Part shown: positions 1 through 8,371 of the stretch, piece after piece
Layout of the letters: the number at the start of each line of letters is the position of its first letter
Numbering within the stretch: the first letter of the stretch is position 1
Source of the DNA: Erythrobacter aurantius
GTDB lineage: Bacteria > Pseudomonadota > Alphaproteobacteria > Sphingomonadales > Sphingomonadaceae
Length of the DNA stretch: 64,000 bases
Assembly: GCF_023823125.1 (NCBI RefSeq)
Contig: NZ_CP090949.1
Coordinates: 1,054,001-1,118,000, forward strand
Reading direction: 5' to 3'
Notes under the pieces: generated by a model
Seen by the model: the letters and a program-made list of their open reading frames with translations, nothing else
Told to the model about the DNA's origin: nothing
The model's database searches: none
Made by a program: the position numbers and the translations under genes

Positions 1-441
1 GCGCTTGGCCGTGGCAGTGATCGTGCGGATGGGCTCGATACCGGAGCCGACGACTACCTGGCCAAACCGTTCGAACCCGAAGAACTGATGGCTCGTCTGC
101 GCGCCTTGCACAGGCGCTCAATCGGCCGCGAACATAGCACCGTCATTATCTATGGCGCTTTCGAATGTCATTTGAAGGCAAGGACCGCGTTCCGCGACAA
201 CAAGCATCTGGCGCTTAGCCCCAAGGAGTTCGAACTGTTCCGCTACTTTATGGAGAATGCGGGAGAAACCGTCACCCGCGAGATGCTGCTGCGCGACGTC
301 TGGAACATTGATTTTGACCCGCAGACCAATGTCGTGGATGTCAACATCGGGCGGCTGCGCCGTAAGCTTGAAGAAGGGTTCGACGCCCCGGCGTTGGAGA
401 CGATCTGGGGTTCAGGTTACCGTATCCTCGAGGGGAGGTAA
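1..441 (+). CDS. Response regulator, OmpR/PhoB type (5' truncated)
   Basis: This is the C-terminal part of a two-component response regulator whose start lies before the window. The first codons give the end of a receiver domain, with GADDYLAKPF containing the conserved Lys-Pro of the beta5-alpha5 switch. A winged-helix DNA-binding domain follows (LSPKEFELFRYFMENAG, then TNVVDVNIGRLRRKLE and a GSGYRILE ending), which is typical of the OmpR/PhoB trans_reg_C family. The phospho-acceptor Asp is outside the window. The gene ends just before a histidine kinase on the same strand, so the two should form a cognate pair that regulates transcription by phosphotransfer. An internal ATG at 88 is not the true start, because the receiver domain continues upstream in frame. 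Confidence 0.93.
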   Translation, partial: ALGRGSDRADGLDTGADDYLAKPFEPEELMARLRALHRRSIGREHSTVIIYGAFECHLKARTAFRDNKHLALSPKEFELFRYFMENAGETVTREMLLRDVWNIDFDPQTNVVDVNIGRLRRKLEEGFDAPALETIWGSGYRILEGR

Positions 442-476
442 CCATCGAGGCCCGTCGCTCGATATTTTCGCGCCTC

Positions 477-1769
477 GTGCTGGCCGCAATCGGTCTGTCG
501 CTGGCGTTGGTCCTCGCTCTGTGGTTCGTGACGCACCAGACAGTGCTTTCGACGCTGAACGAAGGCGCCCAGAACGAGATCGATGTCGATATCGCCGGTC
601 TGGTTGATATTTACGCCAGCAATGGTCTTGAGGAATTGCAAAGCCGCATCGCGGACCGCGTAGCCTTGACTCCATCTGACGGCAACACGCCGCATTACCT
701 GCTCGCTGACAATGCCGGTAAACCGATCGCCGGTGATATTGCGGCATGGCCTGAACTGGATCCGAAGGTTTCGGAAACCGGCATAATCAAGATTGGAGCG
801 AGTTCCGAAGGATTTGCCCGCGCAGTGCAACTCGGCCCCGACCTCAAGCTTGTTGTGGCCCGGCGTATCGACGGCAACCGCAACGTCTTGCGCAGCGTTG
901 CGCTGGCCTTTGCAATCGGTGGCACGGTGTTCGTTCTGCTGGTGGCCCTATTGGGGCGGATTGCTGCGCTGAACCTTCAACGGCGCATTGGCCAGATCAA
1001 TCTGGCTTTTCGCGATCCAGCGCGCGAGCGGGACTTTGCGACCAAGGAAAATGGCGACGAAATCGACGAGTTGACCGCGCACAGTGCCGCCGCCCTGCAG
1101 CGACAACGCGATTTGATGGAAGCCTACAAGGAAACCTCGGAACAACTCGCGCATGAAATGCGCACCCCGCTTTCGCATCTCGACAACCGTCTTTTGAAGG
1201 CGCTCAAGGAGGGCCCTGCTCCTGCGGTTGCTGAACGACTTGCCGAAGCCCGCGCCGAAATAAGGCGATTGGTTCAGACGCTTGAATCCTTGCTCGACAT
1301 TGCAGCCAGCAAGACGCGCCGGGGCGATCGGTCCGGGCTCGAAAGGGTCGATATGAGTGCGATGATCCACCGCATCTGCGATCTCTATTCAGGCAGCGCT
1401 GAGGAAACCGGACATGAACTTGTCTGGCACCTTGAACCGGGGGTCATGATTGAAGGCGAGGAACGTCAGCTCAGCCGGCTGGTGACGAATATTCTCGACA
1501 ATGCGCTCAAATACGTGCCGCCGGGCGGTCGTATCGAAGTTACACTGACGCATGGGCCCGAACTGGTGATCGCCGATGACGGTCCGGGCATCGCGCCTTC
1601 CGACCGAACGCGGGTCTTTGATCGCTTCTATCGGGGAAGGGCAAGCATGGGTGACGTCAACGGCAGCGGTCTTGGGCTCGCATTGGCGCGGGCGATTGCC
1701 GAACGACACGGGATGGTGCTGGAACTCGACGATACCGAAAAGGGGTCAAGTTTCAGGCTACGACGGTGA
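477..1769 (+). CDS. Sensor histidine kinase, membrane-bound
   Basis: This is a membrane sensor kinase that should phosphorylate the response regulator just upstream. Counted from the GTG at 477, it has a first membrane segment at residues 1-18, a periplasmic part of about 120 residues, and a second membrane segment near 140-160. A HAMP-like linker, a HisKA domain with LAHEMRTPLSHL (His226) and an HATPase_c domain follow; the last has the N-box NILDNALKY, DDGPGIAP and the G-box GSGLGLALA. The GTG at 477 has no ribosome binding site and would start inside the first membrane helix. The frame is open further upstream, and a good Shine-Dalgarno sequence (AGGGGAGG, 431-438) sits five bases before an in-frame ATC at 444. 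Starting there would add a basic N-terminus, so the true start is uncertain. Confidence 0.93.
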   Translation: MLAAIGLSLALVLALWFVTHQTVLSTLNEGAQNEIDVDIAGLVDIYASNGLEELQSRIADRVALTPSDGNTPHYLLADNAGKPIAGDIAAWPELDPKVSETGIIKIGASSEGFARAVQLGPDLKLVVARRIDGNRNVLRSVALAFAIGGTVFVLLVALLGRIAALNLQRRIGQINLAFRDPARERDFATKENGDEIDELTAHSAAALQRQRDLMEAYKETSEQLAHEMRTPLSHLDNRLLKALKEGPAPAVAERLAEARAEIRRLVQTLESLLDIAASKTRRGDRSGLERVDMSAMIHRICDLYSGSAEETGHELVWHLEPGVMIEGEERQLSRLVTNILDNALKYVPPGGRIEVTLTHGPELVIADDGPGIAPSDRTRVFDRFYRGRASMGDVNGSGLGLALARAIAERHGMVLELDDTEKGSSFRLRR

Positions 1770-1833
1770 CGAGGCAGGCACGTCGCGAATGTACAATATT
1801 GGCAAATCAGAGCGAAGTAGAAGGGATGCGGTC

Positions 1834-2445
1834 ATGAAAAAGCCTTTGCGTAACACCCCCTTGACTGACGCGGCCATAATGCTTGCCGCGAGCCTGACTG
1901 TGCTTGGCTGTTCGAACGCGGCGATCTCGCCGGTCCAAGCATCATCAGCGCAAACCGAAATCTCTGCGCCGCGCGCCAGTCGTATTGCGCAAGCCTTGGC
2001 CGAAGCGGAAGAGGCGCACGAGACAGGGCGCAACGAAAGCCTTGTGATGCTGGTCAACAGCCTTCGTGCCAGCGGCCTTTCACCCCGCGATGAGGGCGGT
2101 GTGGACATGCTCGACACCTGGTCGCGCGCCGCCGGAATCGAAGCAAGCCCTTTCCGCGGTCGTCTTCTTGGCCCTGCTTATGTCAGGGGCGAATTGGCTC
2201 CCGGCGAGGTCTGGCGCAGTGCCCAGACTTTCAAGTCAGGGGTACCCAGTACGCTCGCGGTCTCGCATCGCGGAGCCGGGCCGGTGCGGATCAAGGTAAG
2301 CGACCAAAGCTCGCGACCTGTGTGCAGTCCGGCCTCCTCACGCGAACCACAATGCCGGTTTACACCGCTCTACACCCAGCGTTACGAGATCGAACTGGTG
2401 AATGAAGGGGCGGGGCGTGCGGTTTATTTTCTGGTCTTCGATTAA
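1834..2445 (+). CDS. Putative lipoprotein of unknown function
   Basis: This 203-residue protein has a basic start (MKKPLRN), a hydrophobic stretch and a lipobox ending VLGC near residue 26. It is therefore probably exported and lipidated in the cell envelope. The ATG at 1834 is chosen because AAGGGA lies seven bases before it and because it gives a proper signal peptide; the open frame itself begins earlier, inside the kinase gene. The mature part is rich in Ala and Glu near the N-terminus. Two Cys residues near the C-terminus (PVCSPASSREPQC) could form a disulfide. I do not recognise a family. It lies between the sensor kinase and the CHAT protein, overlaps the latter by 44 bases, and is probably cotranscribed with it. 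Confidence 0.75.
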   Translation: MKKPLRNTPLTDAAIMLAASLTVLGCSNAAISPVQASSAQTEISAPRASRIAQALAEAEEAHETGRNESLVMLVNSLRASGLSPRDEGGVDMLDTWSRAAGIEASPFRGRLLGPAYVRGELAPGEVWRSAQTFKSGVPSTLAVSHRGAGPVRIKVSDQSSRPVCSPASSREPQCRFTPLYTQRYEIELVNEGAGRAVYFLVFD

Positions 2446-5179
2446 GGCAGCAATCGCAGGATTTGCGCTGCTTTCCGCCGTGCCTTCGGCGGCGCAATAC
2501 TTCGATATCTATGGCGAGGCGAACCGGAACCTCCCTGCGGCACAGGCAGCCTACGATGCCATGCCCGCCAACGCTTCCGCACATTTGCGGGCCGAACTCG
2601 TATCCGACTTGATCATGGGGTTGATCGGCAAGGCCAAGTTCAAGGAAGCCTATGAGCTTTATCTCGCCAATGCCGATCTCGATCTGCATCCGGATGCAGT
2701 CGCCGGGGCTGTGGGACATGGGCTGGTCGCCTTCGTAACAGACGAAGCTTTGCAGGCAGATTATCTGGCTCGGTTGCAGGGCGTGGTCGAAAGCGAAAGT
2801 TGCGCGCCATGCTATGCCCGGACTTTCGCGGCGCACCACATCGCCCGCTATATCTACGTAAAGCAGGACGATCTTCCCACTTCGGTGGAGTGGCACAAAC
2901 GTGCGCTTGACCTTTCTCGGATCGATCTGGCGGCGAATGATCCGGCACGGGTGCAGTTTGCCTATCAATACGCCAGCTATCTCCGCAATCTCGATCTCGA
3001 AGCCGCCGTCGGCGCGGTGCGCGAAACCGAGGCGTTGGCGTTCGAAGTCCTCCCTCGCGACGATCATATTGGCTGGCTTTACGTGTTCCTCAACAATGCC
3101 CTGATCGCTCTCGACAAGGGACGAACTGCCGAAGCGGCAGATTTGTTTGGGCGCATCGCGGATATCAGCGCAAAGGAATGGGGGCCGGACAGCCCACAGC
3201 TCTTGCCGATCTACCAGAACACGGCGGTCCTGCTTTCACGGTTGGGGCGGACTGATCAGGCGGTCGAGGTAGCGCTGATGGCGGAAGCCAACGAAGGCTA
3301 TTCCGATGATGGCGAACTGGGATACCAGCGCGCCCTTGTTGCTCGCCTGATGTACGAGGATGCGCGCGTCGACGAGGCCATTGATTATTACAATCGCGCA
3401 TTGGTTTTGCTTGAGCGACAGCAGGACAACCTTGTCGACATGGCGAGGGCGCGGCTTGACCTTGCTGACGCATTGGGGGTGACGGGCGATCATGAGCAGG
3501 CTCTCGCGCTCACTGATCTGGCGCTTTCGACCTATCGCGAGATGTTCGAGCCAACCAATCCGCAGCGTCGCGGGCGCGAGACGCAAGCGGCCCTGATCCT
3601 CGCCCGAGCTGGTGAAACGCGGCGCGCGGCCGAGACGCTGGCGCCGGTGCTGGATTACAATGAGGGCGTCTTGCTCGATCTATATGCCAAAGATCAGGAT
3701 CGGCTGGCGATCGCATCCGATGGGAATTCGCTGTTTGCCACATCGGTGGCGGTTTCATTGCTTGCCGGAGACGCCGAGCGCGCATGGCGCAGCGCGCAGC
3801 TGGCGACAATCAGTGATCTCGCGCTCAGCGCCTCGGCGCTTGCCTATCCGGGCGATCCCGATGGATTCAGCGCAGCGCTGGAGAAGGTGCGGCAAGCGCG
3901 CGATGGCGAGGAGGCTGCGCGCACCCGCTTCGCCGGGGGAGAAGGCAGTGCTGCCGAACTGGCCAATGCGCGCATCGCGCGTGAAGCGGCGGAGGCTGAG
4001 CTTGAAGCCGGTTATCCGGACTTTGCCGACTATCTCCGCCCGCGTCCTCTGACGATCGCGGAAGCCAGCGGCCTGCTTGCCGATGACGAAGCCTATATCG
4101 TTCCGATGGTCTATCCCGACCGGGTGGTGACCTTGGCTTTGACCCGCGAAGGGCTTGTCTGGGGTCAGGCAATTACGGCGCTTCACGAAGCGCGGCAGCT
4201 TATCGATCGCTTGCGCACTTCGCTTGATGCAGGGCTGGGTGGTCAGCAGACCTTTGACGCAGAGGCCGCGCACCGGCTGTACCGTCTCATCTTCAGCGCC
4301 GAAATCACCGATGTTGTCGCGGGCAAGGAAAGGCTGGTTTTTCCGGCTAGCGGCCCACTTTCAGCCATCCCGCCATCTGTCCTCGTAACCAGCTTGCCGC
4401 AAGCAGGTGCTGCACCCGAATACCTAATTGAGGATCATGCGATCTCGATCAATGCGGGCCTTGGTCAGCGTGCGCCAAACCGGGCACGTGCCCCGCGCCG
4501 TTTTGCGGGCATTGGCGCGCCCAGTCTGTCGCCGGCGCCCGGAGATCGCTTCGGCCTGCGCGGCGCGATTGTCGATGCCGAGGATATCAGCGCGCTCCCG
4601 AGCCTGCCCGGCGCACAGGAGGAGCTTGCAGCTTTGGGTGCGGCATTCCCCGATGACGAACCCTTGATCCTGACGGGCGACGCAGCAACCGAAGCCGCCG
4701 TTCGCGCCGCACCCCTCGATCAATATCGAGTGCTGGCCTTTGCCACGCACGGACTGGTTAGCGGCCAGATATCGGGGCTTTCCGAACCCGCGCTGGTGAT
4801 GACGCCACAGGCGGGGGCAAACGGCGCCGAAAACGATGGGTTGCTGACTGCCAGCGAAATCGCGCGTCTTTCACTGGCAGCGGATTGGATCATCCTTTCG
4901 GCCTGCAACACTGCGGCAGGCGAAGGGCGTGGTGCAGCCACCTATAGCGGCCTTGCAAGAGCGTTCCAGCTCGCGGGCGCGCGTTCCCTGCTCTTGTCGC
5001 ACTGGCCGGTAAGGGATGATGCTGCAACTCGGCTTAGCGTAGCGACCGTTACCGCGACCGGACAAGGCATTTCGCGGGCCGAGGCATTGCGTCGTGCACA
5101 GCTCGCGATGATCGCTGATCCCGAAATCCCCGGCGGGGCATCGCCTTCGATCTGGGGACCGTTCATCTTGATCGAATGA
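2402..5179 (+). CDS. Secreted TPR-CHAT domain protein (caspase-like peptidase)
   Basis: This 925-residue protein starts with a signal peptide (membrane stretch about residues 8-28, cleavage near SAAQ). A long helical region of tetratricopeptide-like repeats runs to about residue 430, followed by a coiled segment near 490-540. The C-terminus is a CHAT domain. The expected His-Cys dyad is visible: FATHG with His783 and SACNT with Cys835, followed by the conserved LARAFQLAGARSLLLSHWPV block. CHAT proteins are clan CD (caspase-like) peptidases, and here the TPR part would serve for partner binding in the periplasm or outside the cell. It probably forms an operon with the lipoprotein upstream. The substrate is unknown. 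It is not a Craspase-type CHAT, because no Cas genes are nearby. Confidence 0.88.
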   Translation: MKGRGVRFIFWSSIKAAIAGFALLSAVPSAAQYFDIYGEANRNLPAAQAAYDAMPANASAHLRAELVSDLIMGLIGKAKFKEAYELYLANADLDLHPDAVAGAVGHGLVAFVTDEALQADYLARLQGVVESESCAPCYARTFAAHHIARYIYVKQDDLPTSVEWHKRALDLSRIDLAANDPARVQFAYQYASYLRNLDLEAAVGAVRETEALAFEVLPRDDHIGWLYVFLNNALIALDKGRTAEAADLFGRIADISAKEWGPDSPQLLPIYQNTAVLLSRLGRTDQAVEVALMAEANEGYSDDGELGYQRALVARLMYEDARVDEAIDYYNRALVLLERQQDNLVDMARARLDLADALGVTGDHEQALALTDLALSTYREMFEPTNPQRRGRETQAALILARAGETRRAAETLAPVLDYNEGVLLDLYAKDQDRLAIASDGNSLFATSVAVSLLAGDAERAWRSAQLATISDLALSASALAYPGDPDGFSAALEKVRQARDGEEAARTRFAGGEGSAAELANARIAREAAEAELEAGYPDFADYLRPRPLTIAEASGLLADDEAYIVPMVYPDRVVTLALTREGLVWGQAITALHEARQLIDRLRTSLDAGLGGQQTFDAEAAHRLYRLIFSAEITDVVAGKERLVFPASGPLSAIPPSVLVTSLPQAGAAPEYLIEDHAISINAGLGQRAPNRARAPRRFAGIGAPSLSPAPGDRFGLRGAIVDAEDISALPSLPGAQEELAALGAAFPDDEPLILTGDAATEAAVRAAPLDQYRVLAFATHGLVSGQISGLSEPALVMTPQAGANGAENDGLLTASEIARLSLAADWIILSACNTAAGEGRGAATYSGLARAFQLAGARSLLLSHWPVRDDAATRLSVATVTATGQGISRAEALRRAQLAMIADPEIPGGASPSIWGPFILIE

Positions 5180-5204
5180 TCTATTCCCGTATCGGGTCAA
5201 CAAC

Positions 5205-7244
5205 TCAAGCCAGAAGAGGCACCGAAATCCGCTGTTGGCGCGCGATCAACAACGCATAGGCTGCGGCGAGATGGGTTGCGCCATCGGTTGCCGAAGATAA
5301 CATCTCTGCCATCGAGCCAAGCCCGTAGTCATTTAGCCTTCTGGCATGGGCATCGCGCTTGTCATCAAGCATCCGTGCAAGCTGCGGCCCCGCTTCCAGT
5401 CGATCCAGCACCAGTCGCCATGCGTCCATGATTGCCGACGTGCTGCGATCAGGCTGCGCATATGTGAAGGCGCGGCCGGGATCGGGGACTAGCCGCTGGA
5501 GCCATCCCATCAGGTTTGCTCCGCTCTTTTGCGGGTTGCCCCAGACGAAAGTGGGACGGATCAGAGCAAGGTCGGTCGCCTTGCGTCCGTCGAACAGGGT
5601 AACGGGCGAAAGTTCGATGCTCGAACCGGTCTGGAATGCCTTGACGAGCATCATTCCGCTCCACCGGCCTGCCAACCGCTTCTCTACTTCCTTGATCGCG
5701 TGTTCGGACCGTTCGTCATGATCGATCGTAAGGGCGATCCAGCGCCCTGCGCCATCGCGTACCGGCCAGAGCAGCTTTTGCGCCAGCTCGTCGAATTGCG
5801 GCCGCGCGACTTCGGCCGGTGCGATGAGAGCGATCTGTGGCAAGCCATTGCCTGCAACGCCCAGTCCGAACCTCTTTACGAGGTCGTCGCGCAGCACTGC
5901 CCAGTCTGATTGAACATAGTCGGCATTGCGCTCAATTTCTGCGGACTTGTCGATGATTTCTGCCCGCACATCCTTGCCCGATGCCAGCCTGCCTCCGTCG
6001 GCAATGCCCGCATTGTGGAGCACGATGTGGGCATGGCACAACATCTCCATGGTACCCGATTGCCAGAGCGCGTGCTGTCTGAATGCCTCACGCGGATTGA
6101 AGGAGGGGTCCTGTCCGGCACCGCGCGCCATGGCCACCGAATAAAATTCGCCTGTCGCCGGTTCGACGAAATGCGCAGTTATGCCTCGTGAACCGGAGGC
6201 CGAGTGCCATAGATCCGCACCGCAGCCGATCAGTTCCATCCTCTCAGGCTCCGCGTAATTGCGGCGCAATTCTCCGGCCAACCGCAGATGCTGGGCGAGG
6301 GTAAGGCCCTCGCGCTCAACCGCATGGGTAATGGCGTAGGCAATCGCGCAAAGCTCAAGCATCTCGCTGGCGTCAAATTCATAAGACTTGTGGCGGCGCA
6401 ATCGCATCTGTGCGGCGATCGTCCGCAGCAATGTGGCCAGTCGTGGCATGGCATCGGCGCGCGACGATACCGAAAGCTCGAACAACCTCTCTTCAATCGG
6501 TAGTGGAGCGATATTGAAGCCAAGCTGCGCGCAATCGGCCAGCGCGGTTCGCACTTGTTCCAGGAATGCTGCATCGGGGCGGGCAGGCCCTTGGCTGACT
6601 GGGCTGGCCGAACTGGCCCGCCCCTCGTCTTCGTCGATAGTGAAGCTGAGCCCCAGATGTCGTCTTGCTGCCAACAGCGCAGCGACATGGTATGCCTTGC
6701 GCCTCGCCTTGCTCGCTCTTGAAGCGATGCCCTCCATCCCCTGGCCGCGTAGAACCAGAACGGGCTCATCAAGCGATGCGAAGGTCACGGCGAAGCTAGT
6801 TGGCCCCGGTTCGACGGCTCCTGCTTCCTCAAGCAATTCGAGGCCCGCTCGCCATCCCGGCCGTCCGGCGTATTTTCGCGCTAGGTCGAGTGTGATGTCC
6901 TCCAACCACTGCTCAGGCGGAACCTCGTCTTCTTCCGCGTTGTCTCCTCCGGTTGCATCTTGTCCTGCGGCTAGCGTGCGCAAAGCGATTACTGATGCGA
7001 GCTTGTGGCGGCACACTCCAGCTGCGGGACAATTGCAGGAGGCCATTGCCGGGCCAGTGGGGCCGATTTCTACGGTCTGGCCATCGACATTAAGCTCTGC
7101 CTTGTCTCCATCGACACGTACCAGTGTGGCCTTTCCGCTATCGACATCACGCTGTGCACGCCGCAGCAGGCCGGTATTGGCGATGGTAGCCAATGCGGCA
7201 TCGTCAAAGGCTGAAATCGCCTTCGCTAGTGCCTCGCTGATCAT
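5205..7244 (-). CDS. SWIM zinc finger domain protein (YehQ-like)
   Basis: This 679-residue protein is the last gene of a five-gene minus-strand operon. Near its N-terminus (about residues 68-82) it has the SWIM zinc-finger pattern CxCx(n)CxH, seen as CNCPAAGVCRHK, which typically binds DNA or protein. The rest is largely helical with no catalytic motif I can name. Its start overlaps the end of the VWA gene by four bases (ATGA type), which indicates translational coupling. Domain type and position in the cluster match E. coli YehQ. The function is unknown; the neighbours suggest it acts as a target-recognition part of a MoxR-VWA chaperone-like machine. Confidence 0.87.
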   Translation of the reverse strand: MISEALAKAISAFDDAALATIANTGLLRRAQRDVDSGKATLVRVDGDKAELNVDGQTVEIGPTGPAMASCNCPAAGVCRHKLASVIALRTLAAGQDATGGDNAEEDEVPPEQWLEDITLDLARKYAGRPGWRAGLELLEEAGAVEPGPTSFAVTFASLDEPVLVLRGQGMEGIASRASKARRKAYHVAALLAARRHLGLSFTIDEDEGRASSASPVSQGPARPDAAFLEQVRTALADCAQLGFNIAPLPIEERLFELSVSSRADAMPRLATLLRTIAAQMRLRRHKSYEFDASEMLELCAIAYAITHAVEREGLTLAQHLRLAGELRRNYAEPERMELIGCGADLWHSASGSRGITAHFVEPATGEFYSVAMARGAGQDPSFNPREAFRQHALWQSGTMEMLCHAHIVLHNAGIADGGRLASGKDVRAEIIDKSAEIERNADYVQSDWAVLRDDLVKRFGLGVAGNGLPQIALIAPAEVARPQFDELAQKLLWPVRDGAGRWIALTIDHDERSEHAIKEVEKRLAGRWSGMMLVKAFQTGSSIELSPVTLFDGRKATDLALIRPTFVWGNPQKSGANLMGWLQRLVPDPGRAFTYAQPDRSTSAIMDAWRLVLDRLEAGPQLARMLDDKRDAHARRLNDYGLGSMAEMLSSATDGATHLAAAYALLIARQQRISVPLLA

Positions 7245-8371
7245 GTCATTATCCTACCAAGCCATTCAGCGAACCGATCCGGCGTCAGTGCAGCGACTTC
7301 CATCCCCGCCCCAGCAAGACGCTGCGCGGTTGCATGATCATAGACTGCGGATCCGTCATCATCGAGCGCGGCAAGCCCCAGCAACCGCACCCGCGCCGCC
7401 GACATCCGGCGCACGGTCGCCACCAGCCGACTGACCGATCCTCCTTCCATGAAATCGCTCAGCAGCACCAATATCGTCCGGGTGGGTTGAGTGATCAGCG
7501 TTTCACAATGCGCTACGGCCCCGCCGATATCCGTGCCTCCACCCAGCTGTACCGACATGAGTACGGACACCGGATCATGCGCCTCGCTCGAAAGATCGAC
7601 AACCGACGTGTCGAAGACAATCAGCTTGAGATTTACCGATGGCAGCCCTGTCAGGATCGCCGCCATCACTGCAGCATAAATGGTGGATGACAGCATCGAT
7701 CCTGATTGATCGACGCAAAGGATGATAGTCCAGGGAAGACGTCTTTGCGTACGGCCGAAGAACCGCAGCCGCTCGGCGATGATCTGTTCGCGCTTTGGGT
7801 CGTAATTCTTCAGGTTTTCTCTGATCGTCCCGCGCCAGTCGAAATTGCGCATGGATTTGAGCTGGCTTCGACGGAACCTGTCAGTCTTGCCCGACAAGGC
7901 GGCCATCACCTGATGGCGGATCTTCTCCATGACTTCGTCAACGACCTTGCGTGCAACTTCGCGGATCTTTGCCATTGCGGCTTCGTCGGCGGTGCCTTTG
8001 TACGTGATCAGCGCCTTGAGCAGATCAGCATTGGGCTCAAGCTGGTCGAGAACATCGGGGTCTTTCAGCAATTCGGTCATGCCGAGTTGGTCGATGGCGT
8101 GGGCCTGCACAGTTTCCAGCACGCTTTGCGGAAAGAGTTCGCGCAATTCGCCAAGCCACCCCAGCGTCGTCAGCTGGCTGGGATCAAGCGTGCCCGCACC
8201 GCCGCGCTTGCCGCGCCGCATCCCGCGCTTTTCCATCTCGCGAGCGTAGAGGTAATCCAGCGCACGGTCGGCCCGCTGGTCAGCGCCGCTCATTCCGCCA
8301 TTGCCCAGCTCACGTTCCGAATAGCGCCCCAGGGCGAGCCGCCAGCGCCGTTGGCGATCCGTCAGGGTCAT
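7241..8371 (-). CDS. VWA domain protein (YehP-like)
   Basis: This 376-residue protein has a helical N-terminal half and a C-terminal von Willebrand factor A domain. The metal-ion-dependent adhesion site is intact: DQSGS (DxSxS) near residue 200, then the distal Thr/Asp in GGGTDIGGA near 275. VWA proteins of this type work together with MoxR AAA+ ATPases, usually as adaptors that insert metal or remodel a target. It overlaps both neighbours by four bases, the DUF5682 gene upstream and the SWIM gene downstream, so it is clearly part of the operon. There is no signal peptide, so it is cytoplasmic. It corresponds to E. coli YehP by domain and gene order. Confidence 0.9.
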   Translation of the reverse strand: MTLTDRQRRWRLALGRYSERELGNGGMSGADQRADRALDYLYAREMEKRGMRRGKRGGAGTLDPSQLTTLGWLGELRELFPQSVLETVQAHAIDQLGMTELLKDPDVLDQLEPNADLLKALITYKGTADEAAMAKIREVARKVVDEVMEKIRHQVMAALSGKTDRFRRSQLKSMRNFDWRGTIRENLKNYDPKREQIIAERLRFFGRTQRRLPWTIILCVDQSGSMLSSTIYAAVMAAILTGLPSVNLKLIVFDTSVVDLSSEAHDPVSVLMSVQLGGGTDIGGAVAHCETLITQPTRTILVLLSDFMEGGSVSRLVATVRRMSAARVRLLGLAALDDDGSAVYDHATAQRLAGAGMEVAALTPDRFAEWLGRIMT

